Positions 54,165-63,828 of a stretch of DNA of 64,000 nucleotides are shown one piece after another. The notes beneath the pieces are model-generated. The model was not told the DNA's origin, made no database searches, and saw only the letters and a program-made list of their open reading frames with translations. Within the stretch, counting starts at the first letter, position 1; each line of letters opens with the position of its first letter. The stretch is from positions 94,395-158,394 of the forward strand of contig JAFQKI010000001.1 in assembly GCA_017396945.1 (NCBI GenBank), in the 5' to 3' direction. Source of the stretch: Muribaculaceae bacterium. GTDB lineage: Bacteria; Bacteroidota; Bacteroidia; Bacteroidales; Muribaculaceae. Both the position numbers and the translations under genes were made by a program.

Positions 54165-55124
54165 ATGCCAAAAGTCTCGGTCATAGTAGCGGTTTACAAT
54201 GTTGAGCAATATATTGAGCGTTGCGCTCGCTCGTTGTTTGAACAGACGCTCGACGACATCGAGTATATATTTGTAAATGATTGCACTCCCGACAATTCAA
54301 TGGCAGTTCTTAAAGCGACGCTATCGGATTATCCTCACCGACAATCACAAGTGACAATCATAAACAACCCTGAAAATCTCAAACAAGCAGGTGCACGCGC
54401 CATCGGGATGAAAGCCGCGACAGGGGAATATACGATACACTGCGACCCCGATGATTACGTTGACTCCGACATGTATGAGACGATGTATCTCAAAGCGGTT
54501 GAAACCGATGCCGATGTTGTTACTTGCGGGTGGATAATGCACAATGGCAACAACGTAAATTATTCCATCATGGAACTCAAATCCACCGGAAAAGCCTCAT
54601 TGAAGTCGCTTGAATTTTCAATTTCGTTGTGCGACAAACTCATCAAAACGCGACTCATTAGCGACAATGAAATATACCCATATCCCGACATAAATTTTGG
54701 TGAGGATATGAACGTGACAGTCAGAGTGCTGTTTTATGCCGATAAAGTTGTGACATTGACCGATTATTATCCTTACCATTATATCTCCACCCCCGACTCT
54801 GCTACAAAAATGCCGGGAGTTGAGATTTTTGAACGATATTACAGCAAGTGCGCCGAGCGGCTTGTGGAGTTTCTGACCGAGAATGGAGGTGAAGAATATC
54901 GCGTGGTTTGCAACTATCTGAAATTTTATTGCAAACATCCATTGCTTAATAGCAATAAGACTCGCCAATGGTGCGAGACATGGATTGAATGTCATGCCGA
55001 CATTGATAAATATCCACTCCCTGAGAGATACAAAAGACGCATGGCTTGGATGGCAAAACATCCTATAATTCTCGCAATTTATAACAGATATTTTTTGATG
55101 CGCTACAAATGGCATCAAATATGA
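54165..55124 (+). CDS. Family 2 glycosyltransferase, duplicate A
   Basis: 319 residues. GT-A fold at the N terminus: VSVIVAVYNVEQYIERCARS, FVNDCTPDNSM, and the DxD-like CDPDDYVDSDMYE near residue 95. The C-terminal half is helical without membrane segments. It is a close tandem copy of the next gene: N-terminal about 105 residues and C-terminal about 60 residues are almost identical, while the middle differs. Transfers a sugar from a nucleotide-sugar donor to the growing repeat unit; donor and acceptor unknown. Confidence 0.9.
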   Translation: MPKVSVIVAVYNVEQYIERCARSLFEQTLDDIEYIFVNDCTPDNSMAVLKATLSDYPHRQSQVTIINNPENLKQAGARAIGMKAATGEYTIHCDPDDYVDSDMYETMYLKAVETDADVVTCGWIMHNGNNVNYSIMELKSTGKASLKSLEFSISLCDKLIKTRLISDNEIYPYPDINFGEDMNVTVRVLFYADKVVTLTDYYPYHYISTPDSATKMPGVEIFERYYSKCAERLVEFLTENGGEEYRVVCNYLKFYCKHPLLNSNKTRQWCETWIECHADIDKYPLPERYKRRMAWMAKHPIILAIYNRYFLMRYKWHQI

Positions 55125-55133
55125 GAACGTGCA

Positions 55134-56096
55134 ATGCCAAAAGTCTCGGTCATAATAGCGGTTTACAATGTTGAGCAATATATTGAGCGTTGCGCTCGCT
55201 CGTTGTTTGAACAGACACTTGACGATATCGAATATATATTTGTGAATGATTGCACTCCCGACAATTCAATGGCAGTTCTTAATGCAACGCTATCGGATTA
55301 TCCTCACCGACAATCGCAAGTGACAATCATAAACAACCCTGAAAATCTCAAACAAGCAGGCACACGAACCATCGGAATGAAAGCCGCAACGGGAGAATAT
55401 ATGATACACTGCGACCCCGATGATTTCGTTGATGCCGACATGTATGAGACAATGTATCGCAAAGCGGTTGAAACCGACGCCGACGTTGTTACTTGTGGAA
55501 TTAGACGCCATACTGAGAGCGGATGCAACAATGAACAAATCATATTTTGCGAAAATGGGAAAGCGTCGCTTAAAGCTATGCAGTTTTCGTTTGCGTTATA
55601 TGACAAACTCATTCGTAGCGCAATCATTCGTGACAACAAAATATACCCCTATGAAGGGATTAATTTCTCTGAAGACTTGAACGTTACCGTGCGTGTACTA
55701 TATCATGCCGACAAGGTCGTGACAATGACAAACTATTATCCATATCACTATAATCGCTCAAATCTATCGGCAATAAGTCGTACTGACGAACTTGTCCTTT
55801 TTAATCAACACTATAAACCATGTGTTAATCGCATCTCGGACTACTTACAACAAACAGGCGACAACGGATTTACAATAACTTGCAATTATCTGAAATTTTA
55901 TGCCAAACGATTTCTTCTCAACAAGAATCAGACTCGCCAATGGTGCGAGACATGGGCTGAATCTCATGCCGACATTGATAAATATCCATTCCCTGAGAGA
56001 TACAAAAAACGCATGGCATGGATGGCAAAACATCCTCTAATTCTCGCAATTTATAACATATATTTCTTGATGCGCTACAAAGCGCATAATATATAA
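55134..56096 (+). CDS. Family 2 glycosyltransferase, duplicate B
   Basis: 320 residues. Same layout as the gene upstream, with VSVIIAVYNVEQYIERC and CDPDDFVDADMYE. The two genes are almost identical at DNA level over about 330 bases at the 5' end and again near the 3' end (RQWCETWAESHADIDKYPFP vs IECHADIDKYPLP), but residues about 110-255 diverge, which suggests conversion at the ends or selection for a new acceptor in the middle. The flippase gene starts two bases after the stop. Confidence 0.9.
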   Translation: MPKVSVIIAVYNVEQYIERCARSLFEQTLDDIEYIFVNDCTPDNSMAVLNATLSDYPHRQSQVTIINNPENLKQAGTRTIGMKAATGEYMIHCDPDDFVDADMYETMYRKAVETDADVVTCGIRRHTESGCNNEQIIFCENGKASLKAMQFSFALYDKLIRSAIIRDNKIYPYEGINFSEDLNVTVRVLYHADKVVTMTNYYPYHYNRSNLSAISRTDELVLFNQHYKPCVNRISDYLQQTGDNGFTITCNYLKFYAKRFLLNKNQTRQWCETWAESHADIDKYPFPERYKKRMAWMAKHPLILAIYNIYFLMRYKAHNI

Positions 56097-56098
56097 TC

Positions 56099-57634
56099 AT
56101 GGCAGAACCAATAAGCGACAACAAGCGTATAGCCAAAAATACAATGTATTTGTATTTCCGTATGCTCATCACCATGGTGGTGGGGCTATTCACCTCACGA
56201 GTAATCCTAAATACTCTTGGTGTAGAAGATTATGGAATAAATAATGTCGTCGGTGGTGTCGTTGCAATGTTTTCACTTATTTCCGCTTCAATATCCGCTT
56301 CAATCAGTCGTTTTTTAACATTTGAACTTGGACGAGGAGATATAGAGCAGTTGAAAAAAGTGTTTTCCACATCTGTAACCATACAATTTATCCTTGCCGC
56401 AATAATAATTATCGTTGCAGAGATTGTCGGCATCTGGTTTATCAACAACGAACTTGTTATCTCCCCCGATAGATTAGTTGCAGCTCGTTGGGTATTTCAT
56501 TGCTCAATAATATCGTTTGCAGTAGGCCTAATTAGTTCGCCATATAACGCATCAATTGTATCTCACGAACGCATGAATGTATTCGCATATATGAGCATAT
56601 TAGACACTATATTAAAATTAGTTATAGTATATATGCTATACATCTCCCCATACGACAAATTAAAAACATTCGCCGTTTTAGGTCTTGCCGTCACAATTTT
56701 AATGCGAATACTATATGGATGGTATTGCAAACGCAACTTCGAGGAATGTACCTACCATTTCACTTTCGACAAAAAACTCTTCAAAAGCATGTTCGGATTT
56801 GCCGGATGGAGTTTTTTTGGCTCCGGCTCCTATATCCTAATGACTTCCGGAGTGAATATCTTAATTAATTTATACTTTGGCGTAATTGCTAATACCGCAC
56901 GAGGCATTGCTGAGAGTGTTAATGGTATAATTTCGCAATTTGTCAGTAACTTTACAACCGCATTAAATCCATCAATAATCAAATCATACGCACAAAATGA
57001 TTTTCCCAAATTATATTCACTTATTACTAATGGCGCAAAATACTCATATTTAATGATGCTGTGTATCGCAGTTCCTTTTTTTCTTGAGGCAGAACCGATA
57101 CTAAAACTATGGCTAAACATCGTACCAAAATATACCGTAACATTTGTTCACCTAACACTAACAATGTTTTTAATCCATAATATCTCAAACACACTTATAA
57201 CAGCAATGTTGGCAACAGGTAAAATTCGGAATTATCAAATTATTGTAGGTGGCACCGGTTTTCTTGTATTACCAATAACATATATACTTTATCATTTTGG
57301 ATGCAATATCGAAAGCGCATATTATGTAACGATAAGCATATATATAATCCAACTTATATATAGATTATTCTTATTGCGTAATATGATAGGGCTTCCAATT
57401 AGTTTATTCTTAAATAAGGTTATTTTAAGAATTACACCTGTCACTTTTTTTGTATTTTTAATTTGTCACTATGGCTCTACATTTATTGTAAATCCAATAA
57501 TTAGAGTCATTTCTGTTGGAACAATCAGTATATTCTCCACAATCCTTTTTAGTTTTATTTTTGCATTAAATAAACATGAGCGTTCAGTTTTTAAAGATAA
57601 GTTGTATTCTTATATTATAAAATTCAAAAAATGA
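56099..57634 (+). CDS. Wzx-type polysaccharide flippase
   Basis: 511 residues, about 12-14 transmembrane helices, MATE/MOP-superfamily character. N-terminal segment NTMYLYFRMLITMVVGLFTS and RVILNTLGVEDYGINNVVGG are typical of Bacteroides flippases. It would turn lipid-linked repeat units to the periplasmic face. The aldo/keto reductase start overlaps its stop by 4 bases. The C-terminal part is more AT-rich than the upstream genes. Confidence 0.9.
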   Translation: MAEPISDNKRIAKNTMYLYFRMLITMVVGLFTSRVILNTLGVEDYGINNVVGGVVAMFSLISASISASISRFLTFELGRGDIEQLKKVFSTSVTIQFILAAIIIIVAEIVGIWFINNELVISPDRLVAARWVFHCSIISFAVGLISSPYNASIVSHERMNVFAYMSILDTILKLVIVYMLYISPYDKLKTFAVLGLAVTILMRILYGWYCKRNFEECTYHFTFDKKLFKSMFGFAGWSFFGSGSYILMTSGVNILINLYFGVIANTARGIAESVNGIISQFVSNFTTALNPSIIKSYAQNDFPKLYSLITNGAKYSYLMMLCIAVPFFLEAEPILKLWLNIVPKYTVTFVHLTLTMFLIHNISNTLITAMLATGKIRNYQIIVGGTGFLVLPITYILYHFGCNIESAYYVTISIYIIQLIYRLFLLRNMIGLPISLFLNKVILRITPVTFFVFLICHYGSTFIVNPIIRVISVGTISIFSTILFSFIFALNKHERSVFKDKLYSYIIKFKK

Positions 57635-58449
57635 ACCTAACACCACCCATTTTTATCGGGACATTCAGACATTCAGATGAATTAGTTCTACAAGAAATAA
57701 TCAAAAAATCATTAGACTGTGGCATCTATGGATTTGACACCTCTCCAAGCTATAATACAGAAGTTTCTCTTAGCAAAATTTTAAATTCAGAGTTATCATG
57801 TCGGAAAATAAAACGAGAAGACATTTGGATTAGCGATAAGATTGATTGGTGGCAAATGTATAATACAAATGGCGTGATTTCTAAATATGTCGAAATTGCA
57901 CTACAAAAAATGGGAATAAATTACCTTGATATTTTACATATCCACTGGCCATTTCCTCAATATCTCAAAAAGACGTGGATAACATTTAAAGAACTAAAAG
58001 ATTCTGGTCTCGTAAAAAATATCAGCCTAAGCAATGTTCGAGTAAGACATATTAAGGAACTTATTGATAGTACAAGTATTAAACCAGACTTCATTCAAAT
58101 TGAATGCCATCCACTTAGAACATGCAAAGAAGAACTAACCTATTGCAAATCTCACGACATAAAAGTTCAAGCATACTCTCCGGTATGTCAAATGCGCAAT
58201 GAAATCAAAGAGGATATTGGGATATCTGAAATATCCAAAAACCACAATAAAACAATCAATCAAATCATTCTAAAATGGCATATACAAAATGGAATAATAC
58301 CTATTTTTATGACCTCAAAAATTCATCGGGTACAAGAGAATTGCGACATCTTTAATTTTAATTTAACAAAGAACGAAATGGAATATATTGACTCATTAAA
58401 TCAAAACTATAAGATATTCGTAGAATCAATCTGCTGTCCGGGATGTTAA
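57631..58449 (+). CDS. Aldo/keto reductase
   Basis: 272 residues. Complete catalytic tetrad: D36, Y41, K70 and H105 (GFDTSPSYN, WISDKID, LHIHWPFP). NADPH-binding segment near the C terminus (MTSKIHRVQENCDIF). Reduces a carbonyl, here probably of a sugar-nucleotide or of a product of the ThDP enzyme encoded two genes later. Short compared with typical AKRs (about 310), but the core is intact. Last residues SICCPGC are cysteine-rich and unusual. Confidence 0.85.
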   Translation: MNLTPPIFIGTFRHSDELVLQEIIKKSLDCGIYGFDTSPSYNTEVSLSKILNSELSCRKIKREDIWISDKIDWWQMYNTNGVISKYVEIALQKMGINYLDILHIHWPFPQYLKKTWITFKELKDSGLVKNISLSNVRVRHIKELIDSTSIKPDFIQIECHPLRTCKEELTYCKSHDIKVQAYSPVCQMRNEIKEDIGISEISKNHNKTINQIILKWHIQNGIIPIFMTSKIHRVQENCDIFNFNLTKNEMEYIDSLNQNYKIFVESICCPGC

Positions 58450-58464
58450 TTCAATAAAGACACA

Positions 58465-59058
58465 ATGAAAATAAAAGTTATACTACTCATACTAAATACT
58501 ATAATCTACTTCTTTAGCATCGCATTAGGTATTATCATAACCACGATGCTAATTATTACCTACATACTAAATAGATATTATAGCAATGTAATTAGTAACC
58601 AAAGTTTTAATTTTGCGACAGACAATCGTCGCAATTTTACGCATCTGATTATCGGGAATAAAGATACCTCACAACAATACAACAACTCACTAAAATTTAT
58701 CGCACCTCAAAGGAGTTTATATGCCAGTTATATTATCATACAAACATATTATAGTCTATTACAAGAAGATGGAATCAGTACCATACATATTACATATTCC
58801 AATAAATACATCTCTAATTTATCCTTATTAGATTTTAGGTTAATGCATCCGATTACTAAAGCTCAATTAGGATACATTTCAAAATCACACATATCCGATC
58901 GTTTTCCATTTCTGCACGTATTACATAGTATATGTAATTATAGACTTCGGAGTAAATCTTCAGAACAATATAAGATAACATCTTTAAAAAATGAAATCAT
59001 TCAATTTTGTTCAATTAGAAATATCTCTATTAAATTTTATGATACTGCACAATTATGA
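58465..59058 (+). CDS. Hypothetical membrane-anchored protein of the polysaccharide locus
   Basis: 197 residues. One long N-terminal hydrophobic helix (about 5-35), then a soluble domain with no recognised motif: ASYIIIQTYYSLLQEDG, SNKYISNLSLLDFRLMHPIT. Very AT-rich. Starts 15 bases after the reductase and overlaps the next gene by 4 bases, so it belongs to the operon. It may be a polymerase-associated or tailoring protein; nothing shows this. Confidence 0.6.
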   Translation: MKIKVILLILNTIIYFFSIALGIIITTMLIITYILNRYYSNVISNQSFNFATDNRRNFTHLIIGNKDTSQQYNNSLKFIAPQRSLYASYIIIQTYYSLLQEDGISTIHITYSNKYISNLSLLDFRLMHPITKAQLGYISKSHISDRFPFLHVLHSICNYRLRSKSSEQYKITSLKNEIIQFCSIRNISIKFYDTAQL

Positions 59059-60800
59059 CACCAAAGTATTATTCCTCAGAACGCAATATCCAGATATTAA
59101 TATCGCTTTTAAAACATTATAACATTAAAAAAGTTATCGCATCTCCTGGAGCGACAAATGTATCATTTGTCGCAAGTATCCAACAAGATGACTTTTTTGA
59201 AATATATTCATGCGTTGACGAACGTTCTGCGGCATATATGGCATGTGGAATGGCAGAAGAAACAGGCGAACCGATCATAATAAACTGCACCGGAGCTACT
59301 TCATCGCGAAACTATATGCCAGGGTTAACAGAAGCTTATTACCGGAAGCTCCCAATTATAGCGATAACATCAACTCAAAATATCCTAAGAGTTGGACATC
59401 TAATCGCTCAAGTAACAGATCGATCTAAGAAACCATCAGACATCGTCATAAAAGATACATACATCAATATAATAAATACTGCAAATGAAGAGCGAGATTG
59501 TGTTTTAAAATTAAATGACATTTTACAACATTCTATCGAACATTCTGGTCCGGTACATATAAATATCGCGACAACATATAGTCAAGACTTTTCCGTTAAA
59601 GATTTACCCAATTGCGATATTATAACACGAATAACACACCTAAACAATACCCCAACATTAAACAATGGTAAAATTGCAATTTTCATTGGTTCTCATAAAC
59701 CATTTAACACCAATGAAGAAACTGCAATTGACAATTTCTGCGCGAGATATAATGCAGTCGCATTTTGCGACCACACAAGTGGATATAAAGGAAAATATCG
59801 TGTGTTATATTCGTTAGTTGCAGGACAAAGACCTATTTCTAACAATTTAATGGTTGACACATTAATACATATTGGAGAGGTTTCAGGAGATTATTACACA
59901 TTACGAATTCAACCTAAAGAAGTGTGGAGGATTAACCCCGATGGTGAAATGCGTGACACCTTCCGAAAATTGAAATATGTTTTTGAGATGAATGAGATTG
60001 ACTTTTTCAATCATTATTCATCAAGCGCTACTGCTGAAAATAAATCATATTTCAACTCTTGTCAAGATGAATTAAAAGAAATTTCAACAAACATTCCAGA
60101 ACTTCCATTCAGCAATGTATGGATTGCGCAACAAACAGCACATCGCATCCCTCAGAATTCTGTATTGCATTTAGGAATACTGAACACTTTACGATCTTGG
60201 AACTTCTTTGATGTTGACAAAAATGTCCGAACCAACTGCAACGTTGGAGGTTTTGGCATTGACGGCATATTATCAACTCTGATTGGAGCATCGCTCACAA
60301 ATCCTCATAAATTATACTTTGGTGTAATCGGTGATTTAGCGTTTTTTTATGACATGAACGCATTAGGCAATCACAATGTCGGGAATAACGTTAGAATTAT
60401 GCTCATTAACAACGGAAGAGGTACGGAATTCCGGAATTATGACCACCCAGGGAATGCATTTGGAGATAATGCTGATGCATATATTGCTGCAGCAGGGCAT
60501 TTTGGCAACAAATCGGTTCAATTAATACGCCATTATGCTGAAGATCTTGGCTATAAGTATTTAACTGCAAATAATAAAACATCCTATTTAGAAAATCTTG
60601 ATGAATTTTTAGCGCCATCAATCGGAGATAAGCCAATAATTTTTGAGGTGTTTACCGATAGCACTGATGAAAGTGATGCATTAAAAGCAATACGTTCTAT
60701 TAAAATTGAAGAAATATCCACATCTCAAAAAATTAAATCAGGCATTAGAAACATCATCGGAGATAAAGCAGTAAAAGCAATAAAAAAAATAATCAGATAA
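59055..60800 (+). CDS. Thiamine-diphosphate-dependent enzyme (MenD/acetolactate-synthase-like)
   Basis: 581 residues, the ThDP-enzyme three-domain layout. N-terminal PYR domain: SERNIQILISLLKHYNIKKV, SPGATN, and the catalytic glutamate E56 in CVDERSAAYMACG. C-terminal PP domain with GDLAFFYDMNALGNHNVG and NN (metal/ThDP-binding motif GD...NN) followed by an extended loop FRNYDHPGNAFGDNAD. Resembles MenD-like proteins annotated in polysaccharide loci. By analogy to branched-sugar synthesis it might attach a two-carbon unit to a keto sugar or make an activated acid; substrate unknown. Confidence 0.85.
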   Translation: MTPKYYSSERNIQILISLLKHYNIKKVIASPGATNVSFVASIQQDDFFEIYSCVDERSAAYMACGMAEETGEPIIINCTGATSSRNYMPGLTEAYYRKLPIIAITSTQNILRVGHLIAQVTDRSKKPSDIVIKDTYINIINTANEERDCVLKLNDILQHSIEHSGPVHINIATTYSQDFSVKDLPNCDIITRITHLNNTPTLNNGKIAIFIGSHKPFNTNEETAIDNFCARYNAVAFCDHTSGYKGKYRVLYSLVAGQRPISNNLMVDTLIHIGEVSGDYYTLRIQPKEVWRINPDGEMRDTFRKLKYVFEMNEIDFFNHYSSSATAENKSYFNSCQDELKEISTNIPELPFSNVWIAQQTAHRIPQNSVLHLGILNTLRSWNFFDVDKNVRTNCNVGGFGIDGILSTLIGASLTNPHKLYFGVIGDLAFFYDMNALGNHNVGNNVRIMLINNGRGTEFRNYDHPGNAFGDNADAYIAAAGHFGNKSVQLIRHYAEDLGYKYLTANNKTSYLENLDEFLAPSIGDKPIIFEVFTDSTDESDALKAIRSIKIEEISTSQKIKSGIRNIIGDKAVKAIKKIIR

Positions 60801-60807
60801 ACAGATT

Positions 60808-61869
60808 ATGCGAATAGGAATACTTACATTTCACAATGCCGATAATTATGGCGCGGTTTTACAGTGCTACGCACTTCAAAAAGCATTGGCGTCATTAGGA
60901 CATAACGTATCAGTTATTGATTATCGCAACAGTTATGTAGAGAACTGTTATAAGCTTACTCCGATATCTCATTTTATAAGATGCTTCATCCACTCATTTA
61001 AAATCGAGCCTTGGATGAAAAGCCAAATAAATCTACGCATCAAAAAACGAAAATTCAAAAAATTCCGCGCTAACTACTTAAACATTAAACCAAGAGATGA
61101 CAAACAAGATATTCCACAAAATTTTGACGCATACATAATTGGGAGTGATCAGCTTTGGAATAAATGTTGTACAAAAGAATTTGACCAAGTATATTTGGGG
61201 AACTTCCATAAGTCAAAAAACAGCAAAATATATGGCTATGCAATAAGTGCCAATCAAGATACCTTGAACTCATTAGGCATTAATAATCTCAAAACCATTG
61301 CGTCTCGTTTTGAAAAACTATCATTTAGAGAACAGAAGTTTCAATATCAATTCAACAATCTCACAAATATTGAAGCTCGCATAGATATAGACCCAACTTT
61401 ATTGCACAATAAAGAGTTTTGGGACAATCTTACCAACAATAAATTTTCGAGGGACAAATATGTTCTTGTTTATGAGCTACTAAAAAATCCCTTAGATAAA
61501 GATGCTATCACTCGAAAAGCGACTGAATTTGCGAATAAGCATGGTCTATCAATCATTGATATATCAAAAAGCAATTATTCTGTAAATGAATTTGTATCAT
61601 TGTTTAAATATGCAACATGTGTATTTACAACGTCATTTCATGCAACTGTCTTTGCTTTAATTTTTAATAGACCACTATATAGTTTCAAATTAAATTCTGT
61701 AAGGGACGAACGCTATGTTAATCTTCTCACAGAAGTCAACGCCCAAAATGCTATTGCAGAATTCACCGATGAACCTGATGAGTTCCCTGATATTAATTAT
61801 CAAATAATAAACGCTAAAATTGAGGAAATGCGACAAAAGTCCATTGACTATTTAAAATCAATACACTAA
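60808..61869 (+). CDS. Polysaccharide pyruvyl transferase family protein
   Basis: 353 residues. Typical start RIGILTFHNADNYGAVLQCYALQKALASLGHNVSVIDYRN (given here in parts: GILTFHNADNYGAVLQCY, then ALQKALASLGH), DAYIIGSDQLWN, and the C-terminal FTTSFHATVFALIFNRP. Members transfer pyruvate from phosphoenolpyruvate to sugars as ketals, giving negative charge. It follows the ThDP-enzyme gene by 7 bases. Suggests a pyruvylated capsular polysaccharide. Confidence 0.9.
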   Translation: MRIGILTFHNADNYGAVLQCYALQKALASLGHNVSVIDYRNSYVENCYKLTPISHFIRCFIHSFKIEPWMKSQINLRIKKRKFKKFRANYLNIKPRDDKQDIPQNFDAYIIGSDQLWNKCCTKEFDQVYLGNFHKSKNSKIYGYAISANQDTLNSLGINNLKTIASRFEKLSFREQKFQYQFNNLTNIEARIDIDPTLLHNKEFWDNLTNNKFSRDKYVLVYELLKNPLDKDAITRKATEFANKHGLSIIDISKSNYSVNEFVSLFKYATCVFTTSFHATVFALIFNRPLYSFKLNSVRDERYVNLLTEVNAQNAIAEFTDEPDEFPDINYQIINAKIEEMRQKSIDYLKSIH

Positions 61870-61890
61870 ATCGCCTAAGAATCATTTCAC

Positions 61891-62829
61891 ATGCCTAAAG
61901 TTTCTATTATAGTACCGGTATATAATACCGAGAAATATCTTACTCGTTGCATTGACAGTATATTAGCACAAACATTCACCGATTTTGAATTGATTCTTGT
62001 CAACGATGGAAGCAAAGACAATTCAGGCAAGATATGTGATGAATATGCTCAAAAAGACTCCCGCATCATAGTTATTCACAAAGAAAATGGCGGAGTAAGT
62101 TCTGCCCGAAACAAAGGTATCGACGTAGCACAAGGTGATTGGATTTCTTTTGTTGATAGCGATGATTGGATTTCGTCAGATTTTCTTTCATCATTCACTT
62201 ATGACGCAGACCTAATGATTTGTGGAATTGAATTATTTGGGACAAAACACTCACAGCAAATCCCGGCTTCTCAACATCTACAAAATACAACTGAAATATA
62301 CACATGGTTGGCATCAAATTGTCATCGAGGATATGTTCCATCTCCTTGGGCAAAAGTATTTAAAACCTCAATTATACAAAATAACAATATCACATTTAAC
62401 ACGAGTATCATTAGAGGTGAAGATGCCATTTTCAATTTTGACTATATTCAATACTGCGATTCAATAAAACTTTTCAATATCGCATCATACCACTATTATT
62501 ACATTACAGAAATCACATCTATCGGATCTAAATACGCAATTTCAGCACAAATATACTATAATCACATTTGTGCATTACATAATTCTGTTTCTAATTTGGA
62601 GCATCGGTTCAATCAAAAACTCACATTAATAAAGAAATCACTTTTTGGTCATCTTCTTCCATTTTTTTATTATTATATTGAGACTTTATCAATATCAGAA
62701 GCCCGAAAAGAACTTAGAGAATTTGCCAAATATAAATTATATAAATACTGTGGTAAACTAACTTGGAAAGAATATATATATCTACGACTAATTACATTTT
62801 CTCCATCATTGTTTTATCATAGAAGATAA
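61891..62829 (+). CDS. Family 2 glycosyltransferase, duplicate C
   Basis: 312 residues. N-terminal GT-A domain VSIIVPVYNTEKYLTRCID, LVNDGSKDNSGKICDEY and the DxD motif FVDSDDWIS. Its first about 95 residues are nearly identical to those of the next gene while the rest is unrelated, so these are a second recombined pair. Very AT-rich C-terminal half. Specificity unknown. Confidence 0.9.
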   Translation: MPKVSIIVPVYNTEKYLTRCIDSILAQTFTDFELILVNDGSKDNSGKICDEYAQKDSRIIVIHKENGGVSSARNKGIDVAQGDWISFVDSDDWISSDFLSSFTYDADLMICGIELFGTKHSQQIPASQHLQNTTEIYTWLASNCHRGYVPSPWAKVFKTSIIQNNNITFNTSIIRGEDAIFNFDYIQYCDSIKLFNIASYHYYYITEITSIGSKYAISAQIYYNHICALHNSVSNLEHRFNQKLTLIKKSLFGHLLPFFYYYIETLSISEARKELREFAKYKLYKYCGKLTWKEYIYLRLITFSPSLFYHRR

Positions 62830-62835
62830 CAACCT

Positions 62836-63828
62836 ATGGCTAAAGTTTCTATTGTAGTCCCTGTATATAATACCGAGAAATATCTTGCTCAATGCATCGA
62901 TAGTATTTTATCACAAACATTCACCGATTTTGAATTGATTCTTGTCAACGATGGAAGCAAGGACAATTCAGGCAAGATATGTGATGAATATGCGCTGAAA
63001 GACTCTCGCATCGTCGTAATCCACAAAGAAAATGGCGGAGTAAGTTCTGCCCGAAACAAAGGCATTGAGATTGCACAAGGAGAATGGATTTCGTTTGTCG
63101 ATAGCGATGATTGGATTACTCCGTCATATTTATCTGATCTTATTACCGATATAACTTCAAGTTTTGCCGATATTGTATTACATGGAAGAATTAATGTTTT
63201 ATCATCAAACGAGAAAATAATAATTAAACCAAATAACGATACATACAGTGCCACAAATGATTGCTCAGAATTTTTCAACGAATTTAATATTTTAAAATTT
63301 TGTGGCCCTGTCTCTAAGTTATTCAAACTAAGCATTATTCGTAATAATCATATCAGGTTTAATGTCTCTCTTAGAATTGGGGAAGATTGTGATTTCTTAT
63401 TAAAATACTTAAGTAATTGTAATTTGATTAAAACTTCAGAAACAGCTAATTATAACTATTTAATCCATAATAGTTCTGCATCACACAAATTAAATTCATT
63501 CAAGAATGAATTAGATGAACTAATCTACTTATCTGAAACGTATCATACGTTTTCTATGTCAAAAAAAGTTTCACAATCGTTTTGGCAACAATATAATAAA
63601 ATGGTAACACTTAGGATAGAACGCATATTGTTTTCAATATACAACACTAACGATTTAGATATAGCGACAAGATTGAATCAATTAAATAAAATTCCGGATA
63701 AATTCATACAGATATTTCAGAAAACGCACAAACCAGAAACTAAATTTTTACAAATAGTCAAATATCTGTTTACACATAGACATTTCAAAACATTAGATTA
63801 TATATTATCACTCAGATTGAGACGATGA
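62836..63828 (+). CDS. Family 2 glycosyltransferase, duplicate D
   Basis: 330 residues. N-terminal half like its neighbour (VSIVVPVYNTEKYLAQCID, FVDSDDWITPSYLSD). The C-terminal two-thirds are different, with helical sequence (NLIKTSETANYNYLIHNSS) and no membrane segment. Starts 6 bases after its neighbour and its stop overlaps the start of the acetyltransferase in ATGA. Confidence 0.9.
   Translation: MAKVSIVVPVYNTEKYLAQCIDSILSQTFTDFELILVNDGSKDNSGKICDEYALKDSRIVVIHKENGGVSSARNKGIEIAQGEWISFVDSDDWITPSYLSDLITDITSSFADIVLHGRINVLSSNEKIIIKPNNDTYSATNDCSEFFNEFNILKFCGPVSKLFKLSIIRNNHIRFNVSLRIGEDCDFLLKYLSNCNLIKTSETANYNYLIHNSSASHKLNSFKNELDELIYLSETYHTFSMSKKVSQSFWQQYNKMVTLRIERILFSIYNTNDLDIATRLNQLNKIPDKFIQIFQKTHKPETKFLQIVKYLFTHRHFKTLDYILSLRLRR

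Noticed and set aside
55134-56096. Duplicate GT2 gene as an assembly artefact
   Set aside because: The middle parts differ substantially at DNA and protein level, so the repeat is real.
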